Shown here piece after piece: positions 29,317-39,597 of a DNA stretch of 64,000 nt. The position numbers and the translations under genes were made by a program. Source of the stretch: Chloroflexota bacterium (lineage in GTDB: Bacteria; Chloroflexota; Anaerolineae; Anaerolineales; UBA11579); contig QWJF01000004.1 in assembly GCA_009391835.1 (NCBI GenBank), positions 1 to 64,000 of the forward strand. Reading direction: 5' to 3'. The notes beneath the pieces were generated by a model. That model ran no database searches and was not told the DNA's origin. It saw only the letters and a program-made list of their open reading frames with translations. How positions within the stretch are numbered: the first letter of the stretch is position 1; each line of letters starts with the position of its first letter.

Positions 29317-30345
29317 ATGCCCCACCCTATCGCTTACTTCTACCCCGAGGGCCACGCGGCCCACGCCCAGCCCGGCCACCCAGAGCGCCCTGAGCGCATC
29401 GAAGCCATCCGCGGCAGTTTAGAGGAAGCCGGCCTGTGGGCGCTAGGCACCAAGCTCAAGCCCATTGAACTCCCCCAAAGCGTCTACCAGGCCGTGCACA
29501 GCGCCGAGCACCTGGAGCGCCTGCAGGCGCTGAGCGCGGTCGGCCGGGATTACGACGGCGAAACCTATCTCACCCCCCAATCCTGGGGGCTCGCCCAAAA
29601 CGCTGCGGGAGGCGCGGCCGCCGTCGCAGGGGCCGTATGGCGCGGCGCGGCCGCCACGGGTTTTGCGCTCAGCCGGCCGCCGGGCCACCACGCCACTCGT
29701 AATCAGGCGATGGGCTTCTGCTTAATGAACAACATAGCGCTGGCCGCCGAACATCTGCTGCAGGAGCAAGGCGCAACCCGGCTGGCGATCCTTGATATGG
29801 ACGTGCACCACGGCAACGGCACGCAGGATATCTTCTGGCAGCGTGGCGAGGTGCTCTTCGGCGACACGCACCAATCCCCGCTCTATCCCGGCAGCGGCCA
29901 GCTCAACGAGCGCGGCGCGGGCGCCGGTCAAAACGCCACCTGCAACCTGCCCCTGCCGCCCTTTTCCGGCGACGCAGCCTTCGACGCAGCCTACCAAGAG
30001 ATCATCATCCCGCTGCTGGATCGTTTCCAGCCCGAAATGCTGCTGGTCAGTTTTGGCTTCGATGCGCACTGGAAGGATCCGCTGGCTGCGCTGCAGGTCA
30101 GCGCGGCGGGCTATGCCCGCCAGGTGGCGGCGCTCAAAGCCTGGGCGGAGGCCAATTGCGGAGGACGTATCATGCTCAATTTGGAGGGCGGGTATGATTT
30201 GGAAGCCGCTGCGGCCTGCGGGCGGGCAGTGACCCAGGCGTTGCTGGGTGAGCCCGTTGAGGATGCGTTAGGCCCCGCTCCGCAGCCCGAGATAGATCGT
30301 TGGGTGCCCATCCTGGAGCAGGCCAAGCAAATCTGGGATCTTTAA
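29317..30345 (+). CDS. Histone deacetylase family protein
   Basis: GHPERPERIEAI, RPPGHHATRNQAMGFCLMNNIALAA, LDMDVHHGNGTQDIFW. Confidence 0.92.
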   Translation: MPHPIAYFYPEGHAAHAQPGHPERPERIEAIRGSLEEAGLWALGTKLKPIELPQSVYQAVHSAEHLERLQALSAVGRDYDGETYLTPQSWGLAQNAAGGAAAVAGAVWRGAAATGFALSRPPGHHATRNQAMGFCLMNNIALAAEHLLQEQGATRLAILDMDVHHGNGTQDIFWQRGEVLFGDTHQSPLYPGSGQLNERGAGAGQNATCNLPLPPFSGDAAFDAAYQEIIIPLLDRFQPEMLLVSFGFDAHWKDPLAALQVSAAGYARQVAALKAWAEANCGGRIMLNLEGGYDLEAAAACGRAVTQALLGEPVEDALGPAPQPEIDRWVPILEQAKQIWDL

Positions 30346-30441
30346 CCGAATACATGCCGGGATCGAAATCGCAACTCGCTAAAGGCAACATGGGTCCGAC
30401 CCGGCCGGGCTTGCAAATCATTGTTCACAAAGGACTTTAGA

Positions 30442-30954
30442 ATGAATGTTTCCCAAGCAATCCGCAGCAAGCGCGCTGTACGCAGCTTCAGCAAGCAGCC
30501 GCTAAAAGATGTAGAAGTGCGCGCCATCCTGAACGCCGGGCGTCGCGCCCAATCCACCAAGAACCGGCAGGAACGGCACTTCATCGCCGTTCAGGATCGC
30601 GAGCGGCTCAAGGCGCTTTCCAAAGGCGGCGCTTTTGCTGGCCATCTCAAGTGCGCTGCGCTGGGCGTGGTGATCCTGACACCCCGCCCCGAAGATTTTT
30701 ATGGCGCGCTCTTCGACGCCGGGCAGTCGGCCGCTTATATGCAATTAGCCGCATTGGAGTTGGGCATCGTTTCCTGCCTGGCGACTCTCTACAAAGAAGA
30801 GAAAGTGCGCGAAATCCTCCAACCGCCCAAAGAATGGTGGCCGCTGATGGCGATTTCTTTTGGCTATCCGAGGGACAAGAAAGGCCTAACCATCCGATTG
30901 CTACGCGGGGGCCGCAAGGCATATGACGAGGTGGTGCACCAGGAAACCTGGTAG
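30442..30954 (+). CDS. Nitroreductase family protein
   Basis: NVSQAIRSKRAVRSFSKQPL...ILNAGRRAQSTKNRQ. Confidence 0.85.
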   Translation: MNVSQAIRSKRAVRSFSKQPLKDVEVRAILNAGRRAQSTKNRQERHFIAVQDRERLKALSKGGAFAGHLKCAALGVVILTPRPEDFYGALFDAGQSAAYMQLAALELGIVSCLATLYKEEKVREILQPPKEWWPLMAISFGYPRDKKGLTIRLLRGGRKAYDEVVHQETW

Positions 30955-30960
30955 CGGTAA

Positions 30961-32184
30961 TCAGGCGGGGGTGGCTGCGGAAGATGAAGGGGCAACGTCT
31001 TTGCCAAACACGGCAAAATAGAGCGTGCCCAAGACGCCAAATCCGAAGGCGATCAGAAAATTGAATTGGGGCGAAACGTTCCAGAGGAAGGCCCCGCCAA
31101 AGGCAGCGACTGAAACGATGACGTCGCGGATCATATAGTACGCACCAAAGGAGCTGGCCTTGAGCTTGTCCGGCGCCAAATCCATAATCAGGGCTTTACG
31201 GTTGGGCTCGCCAAACTCTTTGAGGCCGCGCACCACAAAGGCGAGCACCAGCCAGGCAAAGCTGCTGCCCAGCAGGAGCATCAGCGGAAACAAGGTGAAA
31301 AAGCTGTACGTAGCCACCACGAATGGCTTCTTCGTGGAGCGATCCGCCAGATAAGCCACCGGGATGTAAATTAGCACGGCGGTTAGCATCTCTATGCTGG
31401 TAAGTATGCCAAATTCCAAGGCGCTCAACCCCGCATTCTGAATCACCCACACCACAACAAAGGCATACGGAATCTGCTCGCAGAAGCGCACGAGCACGTC
31501 GGCAACCAGCAAGCGTTTCAAGTGGAAAGACATGGCGCGATAGACGCGGAACGGGTTCTTATCCGCGGGGGCGGCCGGCGCCTTTTTCTCCACGAGCATG
31601 AATTGCTGCATGGCGAGCGAAATGAGGGCCAGCACTATGGCCGCCGCAAAACCGATGCGCACGCCGTCCACCTGCCCAAATTTGGCGATTAACAGCCCGC
31701 CGATAATGGGGCCCAGCGCCATCGGGATGCGCCGCACTAGCGAATGCATCGAGATGCCCATCGTGTGCTGCGCGGCGGGCAACACGTCGGAGACCAGACT
31801 GACCGTAGCCGGCAGTGAAATCGCCGACCAGGACAAAAAGAAGATCGAGCCAAGGATCACTGCCTGCCAATAGGGAAAGGCGACGACGATGGCATACCCG
31901 GCGATCGCCACCAGGTTAAACACCAGCAAGGCGCGCTTATAGCCAAGTCGGTCGCTAAGGTAGCCACCCGGGAAGGAGTACAGCGCGCTCAGAAGGTTGT
32001 CCATCCCATTAAGCAGGCCGATGGAGAGCGTGCTGCCCCCCAGAGCGATCAGGTAAATCGGGAGAAAGCGTTCGGCTAGCTTCTCCCCCATCCCCACCAG
32101 AATCACCATCGAAAGCAGCGCCACCATCCCGCGGCGTAAGCCCAGGAAATCAACCAATTTCGCGACACGACGATTCGGGGTCAC
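30961..32184 (-). CDS. MFS transporter
   Basis: About 12 hydrophobic segments; GGYLSDRLGYKRALL motif. Confidence 0.85.
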   Translation of the reverse strand: MTPNRRVAKLVDFLGLRRGMVALLSMVILVGMGEKLAERFLPIYLIALGGSTLSIGLLNGMDNLLSALYSFPGGYLSDRLGYKRALLVFNLVAIAGYAIVVAFPYWQAVILGSIFFLSWSAISLPATVSLVSDVLPAAQHTMGISMHSLVRRIPMALGPIIGGLLIAKFGQVDGVRIGFAAAIVLALISLAMQQFMLVEKKAPAAPADKNPFRVYRAMSFHLKRLLVADVLVRFCEQIPYAFVVVWVIQNAGLSALEFGILTSIEMLTAVLIYIPVAYLADRSTKKPFVVATYSFFTLFPLMLLLGSSFAWLVLAFVVRGLKEFGEPNRKALIMDLAPDKLKASSFGAYYMIRDVIVSVAAFGGAFLWNVSPQFNFLIAFGFGVLGTLYFAVFGKDVAPSSSAATPA

Positions 32185-32235
32185 TGAGGATGCACCAGAA
32201 AATCCATCATACTCGTGTTTATGCAGCTTTAAAAC

Positions 32236-32262
32236 AAAAACCCTCCGAACTGGAGGGTTTTT
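32236..32262 (-). terminator. Intrinsic terminator (downstream of 32282-32875 gene)
   Basis: AAAAACCCTCC-gaact-GGAGGGTTTTT, perfect 11-bp stem. Confidence 0.8.
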
Positions 32263-32281
32263 GACGTTTTGATGCGCGAAA

Positions 32282-32875
32282 CTACATTACGCAATGCGTG
32301 TCGTAAATATCGGTCAAGGCATCCCATAGGGCCTGGCTCATCGCCTCACAGGCTTCCAGGGCAAGGGCACGCTGAGGCTCTGGAAGCGCCTCAATGCGGG
32401 CCAGCAGCTTTTCAGCTTCGTGCTCGTTGTGGCTGTGCACCTCAAAGTAGGGCTCCACACTGGCGGGCAATTGATAAAAGGCGCGCAGCCCCTCAAGTTT
32501 GCTCTTGGCCGTAGCGGGTTGTTGCGCCTCGAAGGCGAACAGCGCGCCCAGCGCGGAGGTCGGCTCAGCGAACAGCGCCGCGCTCTGCTCCACCAGTTTC
32601 TTCACTGCGGGAAGCCCGGCCTCCCCCACTTGGGTGCCGAGTCCGGCAGCGAATTGATCCCAGAGCAAAGCGTGGTCACGCTCTTCCTGGGCGGTTTCGC
32701 GGTCATTCAAGGTTTCCCAGCCGCGGGGCATGCTGGCGATAAAAGCGCCGTATTCGCGCGCGTAAGCTGCCAGCGCTTCCTGTGGCAATTCGCCAGCTTC
32801 CCAAGCCTGGTAGAAAGGGTGCTTCAATAAAGACCAAGGGGCAATGCGTTTCTCGAGTTTCTGTTTGATTGTCAT
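32282..32875 (-). CDS. TenA/PqqC-like heme-oxygenase-fold protein (iron-containing redox enzyme / CADD-like)
   Basis: LLKHPFYQAWEAGELPQEALAAYAREYGAFI...EERDHALLWDQF...PYFEVHSHNEHEAEKL. Confidence 0.75.
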   Translation of the reverse strand: MTIKQKLEKRIAPWSLLKHPFYQAWEAGELPQEALAAYAREYGAFIASMPRGWETLNDRETAQEERDHALLWDQFAAGLGTQVGEAGLPAVKKLVEQSAALFAEPTSALGALFAFEAQQPATAKSKLEGLRAFYQLPASVEPYFEVHSHNEHEAEKLLARIEALPEPQRALALEACEAMSQALWDALTDIYDTHCVM

Positions 32876-32926
32876 GGGTACTCCTCGTATCATCTGGGTA
32901 GCGTTTTAAATTTTATCCGAAGATGC

Positions 32927-33892
32927 TTAGTTCAGCCGGGCCACCACATACTCAGTTAGATCCACCAGTGCCTGGCGTTCCGGGGTGTCGGGTAGCGCGT
33001 CAAGGGCTTCCAGCGAAGCCTGACGGTGCGCTTCCGCTTTGGCCTGAGCACGTTTCATTGCATCGCTGGAGCGGACTTCTTCAATCAGCGCGTCTACGCG
33101 GGCGGCGTCGTGCAGCTTATCCTCTTGCATCAATCGCAGATCTTCCCGTTCGGGATGATCCTCCAAAAAGTAGAGCGCGGGCAGGGTGAGCAGCCCTTGG
33201 CGCAGATCGTTGGCGGCAGGTTTGCCGATCGTCGCCGTATCACTGGAGAAATCCAAAATATCGTCGACGATCTGGAAGGCCAGCCCGATTTCGCGGCCAA
33301 AGGTCTGCAAGGGCTCGCCAAATCCCTGCGCGTCGCTGGACAGGAAAGCTGGGGCGCGCGCCGCCAATTCGAACATCGAGGCCGTCTTGGCATAGATGCG
33401 CTCGTAATATTCCTCACGCGTGCTGGGACCGTTGAGGGAAAACACCTGGCCGATCTCGCCATTCACGATGGTCGAAAGAGTTTTGGCGAACATGCGCATC
33501 ACATCATTGGATTCCACATCCGCGGCTAGCCCGGCAGCCTGTGAAAACAGGAAATCGCCAGCCAACACCGTAGCAGCCGAATTCCATTGGGCATTCAGGG
33601 TGGGAGTGCCGCGCCGCAGCAGGGCGCCATCAATGAAATCATCATGCACCAGCGTAGCGGTGTGAAGCAATTCCACCGCCGCTGCCAGCGTAATCGCCCG
33701 CTCCTGCTCGACGCCAAACATGGCTGCCACCAGTAAGGCAACTGTTGGGCGTACGCGTTTCCCGCCCGAGACAAGCAATTGGTCCAGGGCCTGGCGCAAC
33801 TCAGGGCGGTAGCCGTTGGACTGGCTGCGCATGCGCTCTTCCACCGCAGGGATCAACGCCTGGATCGGGGTTGCAAAATCAAGGGTGGTCAC
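32927..33892 (-). CDS. Polyprenyl synthetase family protein
   Basis: LVHDDFIDGALLRRGTPT (first Asp-rich motif) and FQIVDDILDF (second). Confidence 0.9.
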   Translation of the reverse strand: MTTLDFATPIQALIPAVEERMRSQSNGYRPELRQALDQLLVSGGKRVRPTVALLVAAMFGVEQERAITLAAAVELLHTATLVHDDFIDGALLRRGTPTLNAQWNSAATVLAGDFLFSQAAGLAADVESNDVMRMFAKTLSTIVNGEIGQVFSLNGPSTREEYYERIYAKTASMFELAARAPAFLSSDAQGFGEPLQTFGREIGLAFQIVDDILDFSSDTATIGKPAANDLRQGLLTLPALYFLEDHPEREDLRLMQEDKLHDAARVDALIEEVRSSDAMKRAQAKAEAHRQASLEALDALPDTPERQALVDLTEYVVARLN

Positions 33893-34710
33893 TGGAGTGT
33901 GTCCAATTGGAGTATGTCCATCCGGAATAAGCGCCGAGCGTTGGCCGTAGTTGCTTCGGCGAATTCATCAAACGTTGTGCCCTGCAACTCGGCGAGTTTC
34001 TCGGCCACCAGCCGCACCCTTCCGGGCTCGTTGCGCTGGCCGCGCTGGGGATGCGGGGAGAGGTAAGGCGAATCAGTTTCGACCAGCAAATGGTCAACAG
34101 GCAATTCTGCCGCCAGTGCCTGCAATTCAGGCGCGTTCTTGAAGGTTACCGGGCCAGTGATCCCCAGCAGGAAGTGGTGCGCCAGCGCCTTTTCAGCCAT
34201 CGCCCGGTCGCCTTGAAACGAATGCAGCACGCCGGGTCGTTGCGCCAGCGGAGCATCTGCGCTCGCCAAGCCTTGCTGCCAATCAATCAACATCGTCATT
34301 AAATCGTCGTCCGCCTGCCGGTTGTGCACGATCACCGGCAAATCAAGTTTGGCAGCCAGTTCGAGTTGGCGCTCAAATAGCGTGCGTTGTTTTTGGGGAG
34401 GGGTCCAATCTCGGTAATAATCCAAACCAATTTCGCCTATCGCCACCATTTTCGGGCTTTGGGCCATTTCGCCGAGTCGGGCGATACTGCCATCATCCCA
34501 ATCCGCCGCATCATTTGGGTGCACCCCGGCTGCGGCGTAAACCATGTCGTTTTGTTCGGCCAGGTCGAGCGCCTTGCTGCTGCTGGCTTCGTTGGTGCCC
34601 GGCACGATCACAGCCACCACGCCTGAATCCTGCGCGCGCGCCAGCACCTCGGCCCGATCCTCGTCGTACACTTCGTAATCCAAATGGCAGTGCGTATCCA
34701 CGAGGGCCAT
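33889..34710 (-). CDS. TatD family hydrolase
   Basis: LVDTHCHLDYEVYDEDR, AIGEIGLDYYRDW, LVETDSPYLSPHPQRGQRNEP. Confidence 0.92.
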   Translation of the reverse strand: MALVDTHCHLDYEVYDEDRAEVLARAQDSGVVAVIVPGTNEASSSKALDLAEQNDMVYAAAGVHPNDAADWDDGSIARLGEMAQSPKMVAIGEIGLDYYRDWTPPQKQRTLFERQLELAAKLDLPVIVHNRQADDDLMTMLIDWQQGLASADAPLAQRPGVLHSFQGDRAMAEKALAHHFLLGITGPVTFKNAPELQALAAELPVDHLLVETDSPYLSPHPQRGQRNEPGRVRLVAEKLAELQGTTFDEFAEATTANARRLFRMDILQLDTLQ

Positions 34711-36132
34711 TTATTTTAACCCAGCGATACGCAGCCCGTCCTCCAGGATCGCCTGCACCTGATCGCCATGCGTTGTTTCGGTGTACACGCGAATCTTGGG
34801 TTCAGTGCCGGAAAAGCGCACCAGCAGCCAGCCGCCATCCTCCAGATGAAACTGAAAGCCATCCGTCATGTCTTTTCCGGTGACCTTGAGCCCGCCAATC
34901 GTTTCCGGTTGGGCATCCGCCAAGCGTTGCATACGCTTTGCGCGATCGCCCTCGAAAAGTGTGTCAATCCGGTCGTAATAGTGCGCCCCAACCTTGTCGA
35001 ACAGCCATTCAATAAGTTGCGTAGGTGTTTTGCCGAGCTTGACCATCATATCCAGCAAATAGAGTCCGCCGAGAATGCCATCCCGCTCAGGCACATTGCC
35101 GCGGAAGGCGTAGCCGCCCGATTCTTCGCCGCCGATCAGCGCATCGGTTTCAAGCATCTTGGGGGCCACAAATTTAAAACCTACGCCGGTTTCATACACG
35201 GGGACATCGTACATCGCGCCCAGTTTGTTCAGCATCGTGGTGGTCGAAAGCGTTTTGACAATCGGGCCGCGTTCACCGCGCACTTCTAGAAAATAGTAAG
35301 CCAGCAAGCCAAACACGCGCAATTGGTCCACAAAAGCGCCTTTTTCGTCGCCCAAACCCACCCTGTCGGCATCCCCATCGGTGATTAGCAGCACGTCTGC
35401 CTTTTGCTCCAGAGTGGTGCGCAGGCCGGCATCCACGTTAGGTGGGATCGGCTCGGGGCGTTTCATCTCGGGAAAAAGTGGGTTGCGCGTGTTGTGAATC
35501 TCGGTCACCGTGGTTTTGCCACCCGCCAACAGCCTCGGGAACCAGCCGGCGCCGTTGCCCCACATCGGATCCACCAACACCTTGAGCCCCGCATCTTTGA
35601 TCGGCTGCAAGTCGATGAGATCGTCCAAATGTGTAATGTAATCCGGTGCTGCATCAAATAACTCGACGAGGCCCTTGTTTTTGGCCTCCTCTAAATCCAT
35701 TCGCTTTACGTCGTCTTCGGATGCAGGAATGGCGGCCTCAATTTGCTGCAAACCTTCGGGGGCAATCGCCCCGCCCTGGGCATCGCGCACTTTGAAGCCA
35801 TTGTCTTCGGGGGGATTGTGCGAGGCGGTGATGTTCACTGCGCCGGCTGCCTTTCTAGCGACCGCAGCATAGGAAATCACCGGTGTGGGCGTGGGGCCAT
35901 CGGTCAAATAGGCGTGGATGCCGTTACCAGCCAGCACTTCAGCGACTGCCGCCGAAAAATTTTCGGAGTGGAAGCGCGTGTCGTAGCCGATTACCACCCC
36001 ATTTTCAGCAATGCCCTCGTTAATCAGATAGTGGGCAAAGCCCTGGGCCACGCGACGCACATTTTCAAAGGTATAGTCCTCTGCGATGCGCCCGCGCCAG
36101 CCATCCGTGCCGAAAATAATGTCTTTTGCCAT
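34711..36132 (-). CDS. Phosphoglucomutase/phosphomannomutase family protein
   Basis: [60 protein letters not shown]. Confidence 0.92.
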   Translation of the reverse strand: MAKDIIFGTDGWRGRIAEDYTFENVRRVAQGFAHYLINEGIAENGVVIGYDTRFHSENFSAAVAEVLAGNGIHAYLTDGPTPTPVISYAAVARKAAGAVNITASHNPPEDNGFKVRDAQGGAIAPEGLQQIEAAIPASEDDVKRMDLEEAKNKGLVELFDAAPDYITHLDDLIDLQPIKDAGLKVLVDPMWGNGAGWFPRLLAGGKTTVTEIHNTRNPLFPEMKRPEPIPPNVDAGLRTTLEQKADVLLITDGDADRVGLGDEKGAFVDQLRVFGLLAYYFLEVRGERGPIVKTLSTTTMLNKLGAMYDVPVYETGVGFKFVAPKMLETDALIGGEESGGYAFRGNVPERDGILGGLYLLDMMVKLGKTPTQLIEWLFDKVGAHYYDRIDTLFEGDRAKRMQRLADAQPETIGGLKVTGKDMTDGFQFHLEDGGWLLVRFSGTEPKIRVYTETTHGDQVQAILEDGLRIAGLK

Positions 36133-36242
36133 GTGCAAGCCTGCCAATAAGTGATAATTTGTACAAATTAAATTATATCAGCAAAACCCAGCGGCCCCCT
36201 TGCGCCTAAATCCGAGGCCAATGAACACGATATAATCCGCCC

Positions 36243-37415
36243 ATGTCCGATCCAAAAACTCCGATTTATCTCGATTATGGCGCCACCACACCGATGGACG
36301 AGCGTGTTTGGCAGGTTATGCAGCCCTTTTTTAGTCAGGATTTCGGCAACCCTTCCTCAGTGCATGCCTTCGGGCAGCGCGCTGAAGCCGGATTAGAAGC
36401 TGCCCGGCGAGATATGGCCGCCCAGCTCAATGCCGAGCCTGGGGAGTTGATTTTTACCTCTGGCGGCACCGAAAGCGACAACCTGGCCCTGCGCGGCGCG
36501 GCTTTTGCCGCTAGGGCAGCGCGTGGCGCCAACCATATACTGGTCAGCAACGTGGAACACGCTGCAGTGGCCCGCAACGCCGTCCAGCTTGCCGACTCCC
36601 ACGGCTTTGAACTCGAATTGATCCCGGCAGACCAACAGGGGCAAGTGCAGCCTGAAGAGGTCGCTGCCCGGCTGCGAGAGGACACTGCAGTGGTTTCGGT
36701 GGTTATGGCCAACAACGAGGTGGGCACCATCAACCCAATAACCGAGATCGCCGCTCTGTGCCGCGCCCGCTACATCCCGCTGCACACGGATGCTGTGCAA
36801 GCCGGGGCCTACCTGCCCATCAACGTCCAAAGCCTGGGAGTGGACCTGCTTTCGCTCGGCGCCCACAAATTCTACGGGCCAAAGGGGATTGGTGCGCTTT
36901 ATGTGAGTGAGGGCATTAAATTATTGCCCACCCAGGCCGGCGGCAGCCACGAAGAGGGCCTGCGCGCCGGCACGCCGAATGTTCCATATATTGTGGGCAT
37001 GGCGCAGGCTTTTAGCCTCGTGCAAGGCGAAACCGAAGCGCGCGCCACCACCTTACGTAGCTTGCGCGATCAGGTAATTAACGGTGTGCTGAAAAGCGTC
37101 CCGGATGCGCAATTAACCGGCCACCCCGAACAGCGCCTGCCCAACCACGCCAGCTTCTTATTCCAGGGTGTGGATGGCAACGCCCTGCTCATGCTGCTGG
37201 ACGGCGCAGGCTTTGCCTGCTCCTCGGGCTCTGCCTGCAAAACCGGCGATCCGGAGCCTTCTGAGATTCTGACTGCAATGGGCTTTACACGTGAGTGGGC
37301 ACTGGGTTCGCTGCGCGTCACCGTTGGCATCCATACGCAACCCGACGAAATCGAGGCCTTCCTGACCGCGCTGCCTGCGCTGGTCGAAAAGAGCCGTGCC
37401 CTGGAGACTGCCTGA
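36243..37415 (+). CDS. Cysteine desulfurase (NifS/IscS-type)
   Basis: IYLDYGATTPMD, GGTESDNLALRG, SLGAHKFYGPKGIGALYV, FACSSGSACKTGDPEPSEIL. Confidence 0.92.
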   Translation: MSDPKTPIYLDYGATTPMDERVWQVMQPFFSQDFGNPSSVHAFGQRAEAGLEAARRDMAAQLNAEPGELIFTSGGTESDNLALRGAAFAARAARGANHILVSNVEHAAVARNAVQLADSHGFELELIPADQQGQVQPEEVAARLREDTAVVSVVMANNEVGTINPITEIAALCRARYIPLHTDAVQAGAYLPINVQSLGVDLLSLGAHKFYGPKGIGALYVSEGIKLLPTQAGGSHEEGLRAGTPNVPYIVGMAQAFSLVQGETEARATTLRSLRDQVINGVLKSVPDAQLTGHPEQRLPNHASFLFQGVDGNALLMLLDGAGFACSSGSACKTGDPEPSEILTAMGFTREWALGSLRVTVGIHTQPDEIEAFLTALPALVEKSRALETA

Positions 37416-37416
37416 A

Positions 37417-38535
37417 ATGAGCACCAAAGTCGTCGTCGCGATGAGCGGCGGGGTGGATAGCTCGGTAGCGGCTGCGCTGCTCCAACGCCAGGGCTATGAA
37501 GTGATCGGGATGATGATGCGCCTGTGGAGCGAGCCGGGACGTGAATCACACAACCGCTGCTGTACGCCCGAATCGATGGGCATCGCCCGACAGGTAGCCG
37601 GCCAACTCGGCATCCCTTTTTACGCGGTCAACGCCCAGGAGAGTTTCCGCAGCACCGTGGTGGAGTACTTTCTGGAGGGCTACGCCTCGGGCGTCACGCC
37701 CAACCCCTGTCTGGCCTGCAACCGGCATATCCGCTGGGAATTCCTCCTCGAGCGGGCGCTGGCGCAGGGTGCAGAATTTATGGCCACCGGCCATTACGTG
37801 CGCTTGCAACGCGAGCCAGGCCAACCCGAGCGCCTATTCGAAGCCGTTGACCAAGCCAAGGATCAATCCTACGTATTGAGCGTGCTGCGCCCCGATCAAC
37901 TACGGCACGCCTTATTTCCGCTCGGCGACCTCACAAAGCCCGAGGTGCGTGCGATTGCCGCTGAATTAAATTTACCTGCGGCCACCTCCAAAGAGAGCCA
38001 GGATCTGTGTTTCCTCGGCGGCGAAGACTATCGCGCCTTCCTACAGCGTAACGCTCCCCAATTGGGCGCGCCTGGCCCGATCCAAAATCGCGCCGGCGAA
38101 GTGCTTGGTGAGCATAGCGGCCTCATCCATTACACCATCGGCCAACGCAAGGGCCTCGGCATTGCCGCGCCCGAACCATTCTACGTACTTGAGAAAGACC
38201 AGGCACAAAACGCACTAATCGTCGGAAACCAGGACGAGTTGGGCGACCGTGAACTCAGCGCCGGCCAAATGAATTGGACGCAGGGCGCAGCGCCCAGCGA
38301 ACCCTTTGCCGCAGATGTAAAAATCCGCTACAAAGCTACAAAAGCCCCGGCGCAAATCTCTCCGCTAGAGGGCGACCGGGTGCACATTCGCTTCGATGAT
38401 CCCCAACGGGGGTTCACCCCCGGCCAGGCCGCGGTGATCTACCGGGAAGGTGAGGTGTTGGGCGGCGGCCTCATCGAAGCTGCACCTCCCAAAGCGGCGC
38501 GCAGTCAAGTTCAACTGGCTGAGGCGCTGGCTTGA
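37417..38535 (+). CDS. mnmA: tRNA 2-thiouridine(34) synthase MnmA
   Basis: VVVAMSGGVDSSVAAALL, NPCLACNRHIRWEFLLE, ATGHYVRL, ESQDLCFLGGEDYRAFL. Confidence 0.93.
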   Translation: MSTKVVVAMSGGVDSSVAAALLQRQGYEVIGMMMRLWSEPGRESHNRCCTPESMGIARQVAGQLGIPFYAVNAQESFRSTVVEYFLEGYASGVTPNPCLACNRHIRWEFLLERALAQGAEFMATGHYVRLQREPGQPERLFEAVDQAKDQSYVLSVLRPDQLRHALFPLGDLTKPEVRAIAAELNLPAATSKESQDLCFLGGEDYRAFLQRNAPQLGAPGPIQNRAGEVLGEHSGLIHYTIGQRKGLGIAAPEPFYVLEKDQAQNALIVGNQDELGDRELSAGQMNWTQGAAPSEPFAADVKIRYKATKAPAQISPLEGDRVHIRFDDPQRGFTPGQAAVIYREGEVLGGGLIEAAPPKAARSQVQLAEALA

Positions 38536-38798
38536 CTCTCCCCTCCTTCATGTTGGGCGGCATGCTGGCTACGCTCTTCGGCGCAGCCTTCCACGTTTGG
38601 CGCGGCGGCAACGGTTTTCGCCTTTTGTTGTATCAGGGGCTGGCCTGGCTGGGCTTTTGGGGCGGCCATTGGGTGGCAGGTCTCCTCGGTTGGGAATTCG
38701 CCAGCTACGGCCCCCTGCACATTGGCTTGGCGATCCTCGGCAGCTGGACCGCGCTGGGTATTGGCTATTGGCTCAGCCTCATGCAGAATCCCCTTTAA
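38532..38798 (+). CDS. Small integral membrane protein
   Basis: TTG start overlapping the mnmA stop; hydrophobic; abuts trmI. Confidence 0.55.
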   Translation: MTLPSFMLGGMLATLFGAAFHVWRGGNGFRLLLYQGLAWLGFWGGHWVAGLLGWEFASYGPLHIGLAILGSWTALGIGYWLSLMQNPL

Positions 38799-39596
38799 AT
38801 GACGGATAGCCAGGCACAAGAAGGCGATCTGGCCCACCTGGTGGACGCGCGTGGTCGCGGTATGATCGTGCAGTTGAAATCCGGGCAGCGCCTCGAAAGC
38901 ACCCACGGAATCGTACAGCACGACGACCTTATCGGCCAGACCTGGGGCGTTGAAGTGCGCAGCCATCTCGATAAACCCTTTACCCTGCTGCAACCGGCTT
39001 TGGACGATTTACTGCGCACCATGCGCCGCAACACGCAAATTCTCTATCCCAAAGATATCGGCTATATCCTGGTGAGTATGGGCATCGGCCCAGGCCAACA
39101 CATCCTCGAAGCCGGCACCGGCTCCGGCGCGTTGACTGCCGCGCTGGCTTACGCCGTGGGCCCGACCGGGCATGTCACCTCCTATGAGCGGCGACCCGAG
39201 ACCTTAAAAATGGCGCAATCCAATCTGGGACGACTTGGCCTGGAAGATCGCGTAACGCTCAAAGGGCGCGACATTGCTGAGGGATTTGACGAGACGGGCA
39301 TGCGCGCGGTTTACTTCGATGTGCCCAACCCGGAGGCTTACCTCGAACAGGCGCATGCCGCCCTGCAGCCCGGCGGTTTCTATGGCTGCATTCTGCCGAC
39401 TACCAACCAGGTCAGCATCCTGCTCGCCGTGTTCAAAAAAGCCGGTTTTGGTTTTCTGGAAGTCTCGGAGATTTTGCACCGTTATTACAAACCGGTTGCG
39501 CGCCGCTTACGGCCCGACGATACAATGAACGCACACACCGGATATCTAGTTTTTGCCCGCCGCGTGAACCTGCCCGAAACACAAGAGGAAGATTAG
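38799..39596 (+). CDS. tRNA (adenine-N1)-methyltransferase (TrmI-like)
   Basis: YPKDIGYILVSMGIGPGQHILEAGTGSGALTAALAYAVGPTGHVTSYERRPE. Confidence 0.9.
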   Translation: MTDSQAQEGDLAHLVDARGRGMIVQLKSGQRLESTHGIVQHDDLIGQTWGVEVRSHLDKPFTLLQPALDDLLRTMRRNTQILYPKDIGYILVSMGIGPGQHILEAGTGSGALTAALAYAVGPTGHVTSYERRPETLKMAQSNLGRLGLEDRVTLKGRDIAEGFDETGMRAVYFDVPNPEAYLEQAHAALQPGGFYGCILPTTNQVSILLAVFKKAGFGFLEVSEILHRYYKPVARRLRPDDTMNAHTGYLVFARRVNLPETQEED

Positions 39597-39597
39597 C

